From the NCBI RefSeq assembly GCF_018829635.1, contig NZ_JAHKKG010000008.1, positions 372,001-436,000 of the forward strand: a stretch of DNA of 64,000 nt, written 5' to 3'. How positions within the stretch are numbered: position 1 is the first letter of the stretch; each line of letters starts with the position of its first letter. Under the pieces are notes generated by a model. The model worked only from the letters and a program-made list of their open reading frames with translations, did no database searches and was not told the DNA's origin. This document shows, piece by piece, positions 8,096 through 15,539 of the stretch. This DNA is from Paractinoplanes bogorensis. GTDB lineage: Bacteria > Actinomycetota > Actinomycetes > Mycobacteriales > Micromonosporaceae. A program made the position numbers and the translations under genes.

Positions 8096-8473
8096 CGGAT
8101 CGTGGTCGAGTCGCGGGACAGGCTGGACGGGCACACCGAGACCTACCACGACCCGGCCACCGGCGGCACGTTCGTCAGCGGCGCCTACTACACCTCGGTG
8201 GTCCGCTTCTCGGGGCTGCCCGCGGGCGTCCCCGCTGCCCGATGCCGTGGTCCGCCGTAACATCCGGACCGGCATCGAGCGCGTCGCTGCCGCAGGCACT
8301 TTGCCCGTACGATTCGAAGGCTTCGCGGTCTACAAGAGCCACACGCCGTTCGAGCTGCACGTCGGGCCGCGCGACATCGCCGGCTCAACGCGTTGCGGGG
8401 CCGCAACCACACGTACTGGTCCGTCGCCGCCTGGCACAGCCACAACTCGACCCGCATCTGGACCGGGTCTTAG
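8096..8473 (+). pseudogene. Frameshifted remnant of a hypothetical protein gene
   Basis: Three consecutive stretches of protein-like sequence lie in different frames. Frame 1 from 8096 contains HTETYHDPATGGTFVSGAYY and SVVRFSGLP. After a shift near 8235, a second frame reads VVRRNIRTGIERV and VRFEGFAVYKSHTPFELHVG. After a shift near 8385, the third reads LNALRGRNHTYWSVAAWHSH and ends at TAG 8471-8473. The joined text is coherent, so this looks like one gene broken by two small indels and possibly missing its 5' end. The family is not recognised. Its stop overlaps the 3' end of the VOC gene on the other strand. Confidence 0.6.
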
Positions 8474-8868
8474 TTGTCGGCCTCGACGGCGAACGTGTTG
8501 CCGTCGGGGTCCCGGAACCAGGCGAGGCGGCCGCCGCCGGCCCGGGCGGTGATGCCGCGGCTGTCGTGGTCGAGCCCGTCATAGCGGGCGAACACGACGC
8601 CGGCCGCGGTGAGCTCGTCGACGATCCGGTCCAGGTCGTCGACATACCAGGTGGCCAGCGTGGCCTCGGTCTGGCCGGCTGTGACCGACTGGTAGACGTT
8701 GAGCGCCGGCCCGCCGGCCGACCCGTAGACCCGCCCACCGTCGACGATCTTCGCGCTCGGGCCGACCCGCAACGCCACCAGGCCCAGCTTGCCCTCGTAG
8801 AACGCGACGGCCTGCTGGATGTCCGAGACCGCGATCGACGTCCGTACGGGAAAATCATTCAGAGGCAT
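8470..8868 (-). CDS. VOC (glyoxalase/bleomycin-resistance-like) protein
   Basis: 132-aa protein with two beta-alpha-beta-beta-beta units: VRTSIAVSDIQQAVAFYEGK opens the first, and RLAWFRDPDGNTFAVEADN closes the second. Family members bind metals or small ligands (glyoxalase I, dioxygenases, drug-binding proteins). It is the last gene of a minus-strand run that begins with the EamA transporter, 7 bp behind the CPBP gene. It also has GATAAT exactly 6 nt before its ATG, so a separate leaderless transcript is possible. Confidence 0.88.
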   Translation of the reverse strand: MPLNDFPVRTSIAVSDIQQAVAFYEGKLGLVALRVGPSAKIVDGGRVYGSAGGPALNVYQSVTAGQTEATLATWYVDDLDRIVDELTAAGVVFARYDGLDHDSRGITARAGGGRLAWFRDPDGNTFAVEADN

Positions 8869-8875
8869 GGCCCGA

Positions 8876-9592
8876 TTATCCGTGGATCAGGGCCGGCAGG
8901 ACGAACACCATGATCGACGACCAGGTGATGTGGGTCAGGATCGGCGCCAGGACCCCGCCCGACGCCCGTCGCTGCAGAGCCAGGACGACGCCGAGCAGGA
9001 CGGCGGCGAAGACCAGCATCGGGTTGCCGGTCGCGACCGTCGCCACCGCGTAGATGACGGTCGAGATCAGCACGGCGTGACGCCGCCCGATCGCCGCGAA
9101 CAACGCGCCGCGGAAGAAGACCTCCTCGGCCACCCCGTTCAGCAGCGTGACCGCCACGATCGGCACGATGGCCCCGTACCGGGCGTGGTCGAGAACGTTG
9201 TTGACCAGCTCACGCAGCGGCTCGAACTCGCGGACCACCAGCGCGCCGGCCACGAAGATGCCGCCGAGCACCAGCCCGGTGAGGATCGGCGTGACGATCG
9301 GGCGCCGCAGCCGGTCACGGAACGAGATGTGGCCCAGATGCAGCGGCCCGGACAGCAGCGCTCCGCCGATCCAGGTGCACGCGACCAGCACGGTCAACAG
9401 GTAGAAGATGTCGTCGCCCGGGCGCACCGACAACGAGAACCCCAGCAGCACGGCACCGATCACCAGGGTGGCCGCGACGACCACCCGCCGCCGGCGGAAC
9501 TGCTGGTCCGTCTGCTGGTGGTCGCGTTCGACCTGGTCGATCAGGGACGGCCCGAGAGCTCGCCGGGCCCGGCCGAGCCAGGGCGGGCTCAC
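8876..9592 (-). CDS. CPBP-family (CAAX protease-like) membrane protein
   Basis: 238 aa with about seven or eight hydrophobic helices. The first family motif is intact (GVAEEVFFRGALFAAIGRR, EExxxR). The second motif, usually FxxxH, reads YAVAT, so its histidine is missing. The third is THITWSS, with the histidine present. The GTG at 9592 overlaps the stop of the upstream NAD(P)H-binding gene (GTGA), indicating translational coupling. With the second-motif histidine lost, activity as an intramembrane protease is uncertain; a transport or scaffold role is possible. Confidence 0.85.
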   Translation of the reverse strand: MSPPWLGRARRALGPSLIDQVERDHQQTDQQFRRRRVVVAATLVIGAVLLGFSLSVRPGDDIFYLLTVLVACTWIGGALLSGPLHLGHISFRDRLRRPIVTPILTGLVLGGIFVAGALVVREFEPLRELVNNVLDHARYGAIVPIVAVTLLNGVAEEVFFRGALFAAIGRRHAVLISTVIYAVATVATGNPMLVFAAVLLGVVLALQRRASGGVLAPILTHITWSSIMVFVLPALIHG

Positions 9593-10482
9593 CGCGACTC
9601 GGCGCGCTCGGCCAGCGCCAGGCGCACCGCCTCGTCGTAGCTGATCAGTTCGCCGGGGAGGAGCCGGGTGATGGCGTCGTCCTTCACCACGACCTCGTTG
9701 GACATCGAGTCGACCAGGTTGCGGGCGGTCTCCTCGTCGACGTCGGTGACGAACTTCAGCCAGGCCGACGACAGACGCGGGGTCAGCACCGGAACGGTGA
9801 CGTTGGGCAGGTGGCCGCCCTGGATCTCGGCGACCCGCTGCAGCATGTCGATGTAGCGCAGCACCTCCGGCCCGCCGATCTCGTACGTGCGTCCGCGTGC
9901 CTCGGACGGCTCGAGAACCCCGACCAGGTAGCGGACCGCGTCCGGCAGGGCGATCGGCTGGGTCCGGGTGTTCACCCACTGCGGGGTCACCATCGCCGGC
10001 AGGCGCTCGGCCAGCTGGCGGGTGATCTCCCACGAGATGCCGCCGTCGCCGATGACCACCGCCGCCCGTAGCACGGTCACCGGCACCGGGCCGTCCCGCA
10101 GGATCTGCTCGACCTCGCGGCGCGAGCGCAGATGCGCCGACAGCTCGCCGTCGTCGGCGCCGAGTCCGCCGAGGTAGATGATCCGCTCCAGCCCGGCGCC
10201 GGCCGCGGCCGTGGCGAAGTTGCGGGCGGCGTCGGCGTCGCGCTTCTCGAAGTCCTCCGACCCGAGCGAGTGCACCAGGTAGTAGGCCGCGTCGACCCCG
10301 GCGAAGGCCGCGGTGAGGCTCCCCGGATCGGACACGTCGGCCTCGACCGGCTCACCGGCGCCGTGGTAGTCGTCCGGGTGCCGGGTCATCGCCCGTACGC
10401 GATAACCCTCCTCGACCAGGCGGGACGCCACGTGGGAGCCGATGAAGCCGGACGCACCGCTTACCAGGACTGTCTTGGTCAC
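9589..10482 (-). CDS. NAD(P)H-binding atypical SDR (NmrA-like) protein
   Basis: 297 aa. The N-terminal NAD(P) motif is VLVSGASGFIGSHVASRLVE (GxxGxxG), followed by acidic residues and AYYLVHSLGSEDFEKRDADA, typical of the NAD-dependent epimerase/NmrA-like group annotated as NAD(P)H-binding proteins. The classical YxxxK catalytic pair is not obvious, so it may be a redox sensor or chaperone-like protein rather than an enzyme. The GTG start at 10482 overlaps the EamA stop (GTGA), and its own stop overlaps the CPBP start. Confidence 0.88.
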   Translation of the reverse strand: MTKTVLVSGASGFIGSHVASRLVEEGYRVRAMTRHPDDYHGAGEPVEADVSDPGSLTAAFAGVDAAYYLVHSLGSEDFEKRDADAARNFATAAAGAGLERIIYLGGLGADDGELSAHLRSRREVEQILRDGPVPVTVLRAAVVIGDGGISWEITRQLAERLPAMVTPQWVNTRTQPIALPDAVRYLVGVLEPSEARGRTYEIGGPEVLRYIDMLQRVAEIQGGHLPNVTVPVLTPRLSSAWLKFVTDVDEETARNLVDSMSNEVVVKDDAITRLLPGELISYDEAVRLALAERAESR

Positions 10483-11381
10483 GGGTTACTACTACCCGCG
10501 TACGCGAGAGATTCACCCGCCCGATGTCCGGCCTCGACCCGCTGGCCGTACCAGGTGGCGCCGAGGACGAGGACGATCCCGGCGACGCCGGCCGCGGTCA
10601 GGTGCTCGCCGGCGATGCCGACCCCGATCAGCACCGCCCACACCGGTTCGGTGCCCAGCAGCAGGCTGGCCCGCGCCGCGGACGTGCGGCGGATCGCCCA
10701 CAGCTGCACCAGGAACGCGAACACGCTGCAGCCCAGGGCGAGATACAGCACGCCGAGCCACTGTCCCGGTCCGAACGCGCGGACCGCCGACGGCAGGGCG
10801 GGGGCCGCCACGAGCGTGAACAGGATCGCCCCGGCCACGGTCTGCAACCAGGTGAGGGTGACGGTGTCGTACCGGTGGCCCTCGGTCAGCCGGCCGGACA
10901 GCGTCACGTGGGCCGCGCGCACCACCGCCGCGGCCAGGATCAGCACGTCACCGGCCGTCGGCGCGCGCAGTCCGGGCCCGGCGACCAGCAGAGCCACACC
11001 GATCACGGCGACCCCCGCCGCGGCGAAGAACCGGCCGGGCAGCCAGCGCCGGCGCACGGCACCCTCGAGGGCCGGCGTCATCAGAATGGTCAGGCTGATC
11101 AGCACCCCGGCGTTGGTCGCGCTGGTCAGCGATACCCCGTACGTCTCCAGCACCAGCACTGCCGCCTGGGTGAGGCCCAGCAGCGTGCCGACCCGCAGTT
11201 CGGCCCGGCTCGGCCGGCGCCGGGCCATGGCGGGCGCCAGCGCGATCGCGGAGAAGAGAAAGCGGAGGGCCAGCACGGCCAGCACCCCACCGGCCAGCAC
11301 GAGGGTCTGGGCGGTCAGATAGCTGCTGCCCCACACCACCGCCACGGTCAGCAGCAACAGATCGCTGCGGCTCATCGACAT
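10479..11381 (-). CDS. EamA-family DMT exporter
   Basis: About 300 aa with ten hydrophobic helices in two EamA repeats. The first helix begins right after MSMSRSDLL, which is why the start at 11381 is preferred over one 51 nt upstream. Typical phrases are VVWGSSYLTAQTLVLAG in repeat 1 and TEPVWAVLIGVGIAGEHL in repeat 2. Members export amino acids, purines or other metabolites. It is the first gene of a four-gene operon and divergent from a LysR regulator that probably controls it, a very common pairing. Confidence 0.9.
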   Translation of the reverse strand: MSMSRSDLLLLTVAVVWGSSYLTAQTLVLAGGVLAVLALRFLFSAIALAPAMARRRPSRAELRVGTLLGLTQAAVLVLETYGVSLTSATNAGVLISLTILMTPALEGAVRRRWLPGRFFAAAGVAVIGVALLVAGPGLRAPTAGDVLILAAAVVRAAHVTLSGRLTEGHRYDTVTLTWLQTVAGAILFTLVAAPALPSAVRAFGPGQWLGVLYLALGCSVFAFLVQLWAIRRTSAARASLLLGTEPVWAVLIGVGIAGEHLTAAGVAGIVLVLGATWYGQRVEAGHRAGESLAYAGSSNP

Positions 11382-11453
11382 GAGGGCAGCCTGCGGCCGG
11401 GCGTGAATGAAGACAAGATGCGAACTTCCCAACCAATGGTGTAGTCAGACCTA

Positions 11454-12410
11454 ATGGATCTGCACCACCTGCGCCTGCTCAGGGAACTCGGCGACCGGGG
11501 CAGTCTGGCCGCCGTCGCCCAGGCGATGCACATCACGCCGTCGGCGGTCTCCCAGCAGTTGCGGACCCTGCAACGGTCGGCGCGGGTGCCGCTGACCGAA
11601 CGCGAGGGCCGCCGTCTCGTGCTGACCGAGGCCGGCCGGGCCCTGGCCGCCGCGGCGATCGAGGTCTCCACCGCGCTCGACCGGGCCGGCCGGGCCGTGG
11701 ACGCCTACCTCGACGACCCGGCCGCGCCGGTCACGGTGGCCGCGTTCCACAGCGCCGGGCTCGCCTGGTTCGGCCCGCTCCTCGGCCGGGCCGGCCTGCC
11801 GCCGATGCGGTTCTCGGACGAGGACGTGCCGCAGGCCGCCTTCCCGGCGCTGGTCGCCGACTACGACCTGGTGCTGGCGCACCGGCTGGCGCACAGCCCG
11901 CCGTGGCCGGCCGACCGGCTGACCGTCGTGCCGCTGATCCACGAGCCGCTGTACGTCGCGATGCCCGCCGGCCACCGGCTGGCTTCGCAGACCCGGCTCA
12001 CCGCCGTCGACGTCGCCGGCGAACCGTGGATCTGCGTCCGGGAGGGTTTCCCGCTGGAGGGCGTCCTGACCGCGATCGCGGCCGCTGCCGACCGGCCCCT
12101 GGAGATCGTCCACCGGGTCAACGAGTTCACGGTCGTGGCCGGCCTGGTGGCGGCGGGCGGCGGGCTCGCGCTGCTGCCCGCTTACACCAGCCGGCCCGGT
12201 CCGGGTGTGGTGCTGCGGCAGCTGGCCGACCTGCCGGCCACCCGGCACATCGACGTCCTGACCCGTCCGGAGACGCTGCACCGGGTCGCGGTGCGCACGG
12301 TCCTCGACGCCGTGCGCGAGCTGGCGGCGCAGACGGGCCAGATGGCGGGACGGACGGGTGAGCCTCAGGTGCCGGCCAGTGAACCGCCGATACCGCCGAC
12401 GCTGAAGTAG
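11454..12410 (+). CDS. LysR-family transcriptional regulator
   Basis: 318 aa. The winged helix is at residues 1-60 (MDLHHLRLLRELGDRGSLAA and MHITPSAVSQQLRTLQ), followed by a periplasmic-binding-like effector domain starting near PVTVAAFHSAGLAWF. It is divergent from the EamA operon across a 72-bp gap and most likely regulates it. Its 3' end overlaps the convergent sugar permease gene by 46 bp. There is no ribosome site in front of the ATG; TAGTCA lies 6 nt upstream. The inducer is unknown. Confidence 0.93.
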   Translation: MDLHHLRLLRELGDRGSLAAVAQAMHITPSAVSQQLRTLQRSARVPLTEREGRRLVLTEAGRALAAAAIEVSTALDRAGRAVDAYLDDPAAPVTVAAFHSAGLAWFGPLLGRAGLPPMRFSDEDVPQAAFPALVADYDLVLAHRLAHSPPWPADRLTVVPLIHEPLYVAMPAGHRLASQTRLTAVDVAGEPWICVREGFPLEGVLTAIAAAADRPLEIVHRVNEFTVVAGLVAAGGGLALLPAYTSRPGPGVVLRQLADLPATRHIDVLTRPETLHRVAVRTVLDAVRELAAQTGQMAGRTGEPQVPASEPPIPPTLK

Positions 12411-13177
12411 CGGTTGAGTGTGGCGAACACGATGACCGGGGGCAGCATCATCACCACGGCCAGGGCCATCACCGAGCCCCAGTCGGTGCCGTTCTGCTGG
12501 AAGAACGACTGCAGGCCGATCGGCAGGGTGAACCGCTCCTGCGAGCGCAGGAACACGATGGCCACCAGGTAGTCGTTCCACGAGACCAGGAACGTGAAGA
12601 TCGCGGTGGAGAGCAGCCCGGGCAGCGAGTTGCGCAGCACGATCCGGGTGAAGCCGGTGAACAGGGAGGCACCGTCGATCCAGGCCGCCTCCTCCAGCGA
12701 CACCGGGATCGAGTCGATGTAGGCCGCCATCATCCAGATCGCCACCGACATCGACGCTCCGACGTAGACGATGCCCAGCCCGACCAGGTTGTCGACCAGG
12801 CCGACCCGGGCGAACAGGATGAACAGCGGGATCACGGCGGTGATCACCGGCAGGGACTGGACGATGAACAGCAGCAGCGAGTAGGCCGAGACCGACCGGC
12901 TGCGGCCGCGGGACAGCACGTACCCGGCCGGGGCGGCCACCGCGACCGAGACGGCCACCGTGGCCAGCGTGACGCCCAGGCTGTTGGCCAGCCAGGTCAG
13001 GGTCGGCAGGTCGGCGAAGATGTGCGTGAAGTTGGCCAGGCCGAAGGCGGCGGTGCTGCCCGAGGCCACGCCGGGGCGCAGCGACAGGATCAGCACCGCG
13101 GCCACCGGGACGAGCACGACGCCGGTGATGAGCAGGATGGCCGCGAAGCGCCACCACCGGCCGCGATCGGGTGTCAT
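12365..13177 (-). CDS. Carbohydrate ABC transporter permease (MalG-like)
   Basis: 270 aa, six transmembrane helices. The EAA loop that contacts the ATPase reads EEAAWIDGASLFTGFTRIVL. The ATG at 13177 overlaps the stop of the first permease gene (ATGA). This is the third gene of the binding protein-permease-permease operon. No ATPase gene is nearby, so it probably shares a general sugar ATPase (MsiK-like) encoded elsewhere, as is usual in actinomycetes. The last 46 bp overlap the LysR gene on the other strand. Confidence 0.93.
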   Translation of the reverse strand: MTPDRGRWWRFAAILLITGVVLVPVAAVLILSLRPGVASGSTAAFGLANFTHIFADLPTLTWLANSLGVTLATVAVSVAVAAPAGYVLSRGRSRSVSAYSLLLFIVQSLPVITAVIPLFILFARVGLVDNLVGLGIVYVGASMSVAIWMMAAYIDSIPVSLEEAAWIDGASLFTGFTRIVLRNSLPGLLSTAIFTFLVSWNDYLVAIVFLRSQERFTLPIGLQSFFQQNGTDWGSVMALAVVMMLPPVIVFATLNRYFSVGGIGGSLAGT

Positions 13178-14085
13178 ACGTGCGCCTTTCTGATCTGCCG
13201 ATACAGGGCCACCGACACGACGACCAGGCTCGCGGTCATCAGGAAGGCGATGGCCACGCCGGGCCCGACCTGGAAGTTCTGGAAGACCGTGCGGTACGAG
13301 AGCACGACCAGCGATGTGGTGGCGTCGACCGGTCCGCCCCCGGTGAGCAGGAAGATGGTCGGGAAGTCGTTGACGCAGAAGATCGTCATGAGGATCCAGG
13401 AGATGTACGTCGACCGGGAGATCATCGGCAGCGTGATGTGGAGGAACTGCTGCCACTTCGACGCCCCGTCGACGTCCGCGGCCTCGTAGACGGTGTGGTC
13501 GACGCCGGCCAGAGCCGCGCCGATCAGCATCATCATGAACGGGACGCTGATCCACACCTTGAACACGCAGACCGTGATCTTGGCCAGCACCGGGTCGGCC
13601 AGGAACAGCGGCGTGTCGAACCCGAGGGCCTGCGCGAGGCTGGGTAGCGGGCTCTGCGGGGTGGCGACCAGCCAGTTCCACGCCGTCGAGGACACCACCA
13701 CGGGCACGACCCACGGCAGCAGGAGCAGGGTCTTGAACACCGTACGGCCGGGAATGCGGGTGCGCAGCAGCAGAGCCAGCCCCAGGCCGCCGAGCCAGCT
13801 GCCGAACACGCCGACGACGGTGAAGATCAGCGTGAACTGCACCGAGCGCCAGAAGGCGGGGCTGGTCAGCGTCGCCCGGTAGTTGTCGAGCCCGACATAA
13901 TCCCCCGTGTTGATCAACGAGCCGTCGTGGACCGATTGCAACGCGGCGTAGACCAGTGGGTAGGCGTTGATCAGCAGAAGCAGGACCAGCGAAGGTGCCA
14001 CCAGCCAGAGCAGCATTCGACGGGCTGAGACCGGTTTTCCCGTACGGGGGAAATCGCTCTTCGCCCGAGTCAGAGTGACCGTCAC
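13174..14085 (-). CDS. Carbohydrate ABC transporter permease (MalF-like)
   Basis: 303 aa, six transmembrane helices after a short cytoplasmic N terminus. The EAA loop reads YEAADVDGASKWQQFLHITL. The GTG at 14085 (VTVTLTRAK) overlaps the stop of the binding-protein gene, which sets the start. It pairs with the MalG-like permease downstream as a heterodimeric membrane channel for an unidentified sugar or oligosaccharide. Confidence 0.93.
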   Translation of the reverse strand: MTVTLTRAKSDFPRTGKPVSARRMLLWLVAPSLVLLLLINAYPLVYAALQSVHDGSLINTGDYVGLDNYRATLTSPAFWRSVQFTLIFTVVGVFGSWLGGLGLALLLRTRIPGRTVFKTLLLLPWVVPVVVSSTAWNWLVATPQSPLPSLAQALGFDTPLFLADPVLAKITVCVFKVWISVPFMMMLIGAALAGVDHTVYEAADVDGASKWQQFLHITLPMISRSTYISWILMTIFCVNDFPTIFLLTGGGPVDATTSLVVLSYRTVFQNFQVGPGVAIAFLMTASLVVVSVALYRQIRKAHV

Positions 14086-15389
14086 TTGACGATCGCCTCG
14101 AGCGCCTTCTGCAACGTCTCCAGCGCCGGCTTCGGGTCCTGACCGGCCAGCACGGTCTGCGCGAACTGGGTGACCGGCTGGCTGGAGTCGACCGCGGCCA
14201 GCCCGCCGAACAGGGTCGGCGACTGCGCGGCGAAGGTCTTGGCGACCGGCACCCACTCGGCGATGATCTTCGCCTTCTGCTTCTGGGCCTGGAACTCGGG
14301 CAGGGCGACGATCGACTTGAGCACCGGCAGCCCGGCCACCACGTTCTGCTGCCACAGCGTCTTCATGCTGCGGATGTAGTAGGACAGGAACGCCTCCGAG
14401 CCCTCCTGCGACGGCGTATCGGCGTACATCATGATGTTGTTCTGGAAGACGAGGCCCGCCTTGGCGCCGCTCGGACCGGTCAGCGGGCTCATCACCTGCA
14501 GGTCGCCGTCGGTCTCACCGGTGTCGGTGTCGAGGCCGGCGGTGTGGATGCCCATCGCCACCTTCTTGTTCTTCCACTGGGTGATCAGGTTGTCGGTGGT
14601 GTAGCTGATCGAGGCGGGGTCGACCGCCTTGGCCCGGACGAGTTCCTGGACGAAACGCATCGCCTCGAGGTTGGCCTCGGTGACCACGTCGACCTTGCCG
14701 TCCGGGTCGAACAGGCCGCCGCCGTTGTTCAGCATCATCAGGTGCAGTCCCTGGCTGCCCAGGTTGTTGCCCGCGCCGGCCCCGGTGCCGAAGCCGAACA
14801 CCTTCCGGCCGGCCAGCGTCCGGCACGCGGTCAGCAGTTCGTCCCAGGTGGTCGGCACCTTGAGGCCGGCCGCGTCGAGCAGGGACTTGCGGTACCACCA
14901 GACCCGGAAGTCGAGCTGCCACGGCACCGCCGCGTACCCCTTGGACGTCTTCATCGCGTCCAGCTGGCCGGGCAGGAAGTCGTCGAGCGTGCCGTCCTTA
15001 CGGAACTGTTCGATCACGTTGTCGGCGTAGGCGATCGCGCCCTGGTCGGCGAACTGGAACGCCTGGAAGCCGCCGCCGGTGCTGACCGCGGGCCCGGTCT
15101 TGGAGGCGATGGCCGACGAGAACGTCTGGCTGAAGTTGGCCCACTGGATTCCCTGGTAGGTCGCCGCCGGGAGGCTGTTGGCGGGCGTGTAGGCCTCGGT
15201 CAGCTTCTTCGCCGCCGCCGTGTAGTTGGCCTGGCCCCACGGCATGTCCCAGAACTTCAACTGGCCGGCGCCCGAGGCCGATCCGCCGCCGCAGGCCGAA
15301 AGAAGCATGCCACCGCCGACGGCGGCGCCGAGGCCGAGGAAGCCGCGGCGGGACCAGCGGCCGGGGCCGGACTCATCGATCGTGTTCAT
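14082..15389 (-). CDS. Sugar ABC transporter solute-binding lipoprotein (Tat-type signal)
   Basis: 435 aa. The signal combines a twin-arginine motif (SRRGFLGLG) with a lipobox (LLSAC), so it is probably a Tat-exported lipoprotein. The mature part is a family-1 solute-binding protein (QLKFWDMPWGQANY, GYAAVPWQLDFRVWWYRKSL). GAGGAG lies 5 nt before the ATG. It is the first gene of the importer operon. Behind its promoter region lie several palindromes, including a LacI-type site. The ligand is a carbohydrate by family; it cannot be named more closely. Confidence 0.93.
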   Translation of the reverse strand: MNTIDESGPGRWSRRGFLGLGAAVGGGMLLSACGGGSASGAGQLKFWDMPWGQANYTAAAKKLTEAYTPANSLPAATYQGIQWANFSQTFSSAIASKTGPAVSTGGGFQAFQFADQGAIAYADNVIEQFRKDGTLDDFLPGQLDAMKTSKGYAAVPWQLDFRVWWYRKSLLDAAGLKVPTTWDELLTACRTLAGRKVFGFGTGAGAGNNLGSQGLHLMMLNNGGGLFDPDGKVDVVTEANLEAMRFVQELVRAKAVDPASISYTTDNLITQWKNKKVAMGIHTAGLDTDTGETDGDLQVMSPLTGPSGAKAGLVFQNNIMMYADTPSQEGSEAFLSYYIRSMKTLWQQNVVAGLPVLKSIVALPEFQAQKQKAKIIAEWVPVAKTFAAQSPTLFGGLAAVDSSQPVTQFAQTVLAGQDPKPALETLQKALEAIVK

Positions 15390-15447
15390 GGGAGCTCCTC
15401 GCAGTCAGCGGTTCGGGACGGACGCCGAGGACGCTAAGTGGCGGAGC

Positions 15448-15504
15448 GTTGTTCAGGTTCGGTCAAAAACGATGAACAACAGACCCTGAACTTAACCGCT
15501 TAAG
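15448..15504. promoter_or_regulatory. Operator-rich region upstream of the sugar importer
   Basis: Three overlapping symmetric elements are visible: GTTGTTCA (15448-15455) with TGAACAAC (15473-15480), GTTCAGG (15451-15457) with CCTGAAC (15485-15491), and the 14-mer CTTAACCGCTTAAG (15491-15504), which has the CG-centred form of LacI-family operators. They lie 60-115 bp in front of the solute-binding gene start and just before the divergent nSTAND gene. No LacI gene is adjacent. Confidence 0.5.
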
Positions 15505-15539
15505 CTACATTGCTCTTGCTACCGGCGAACGGGGGTGCC

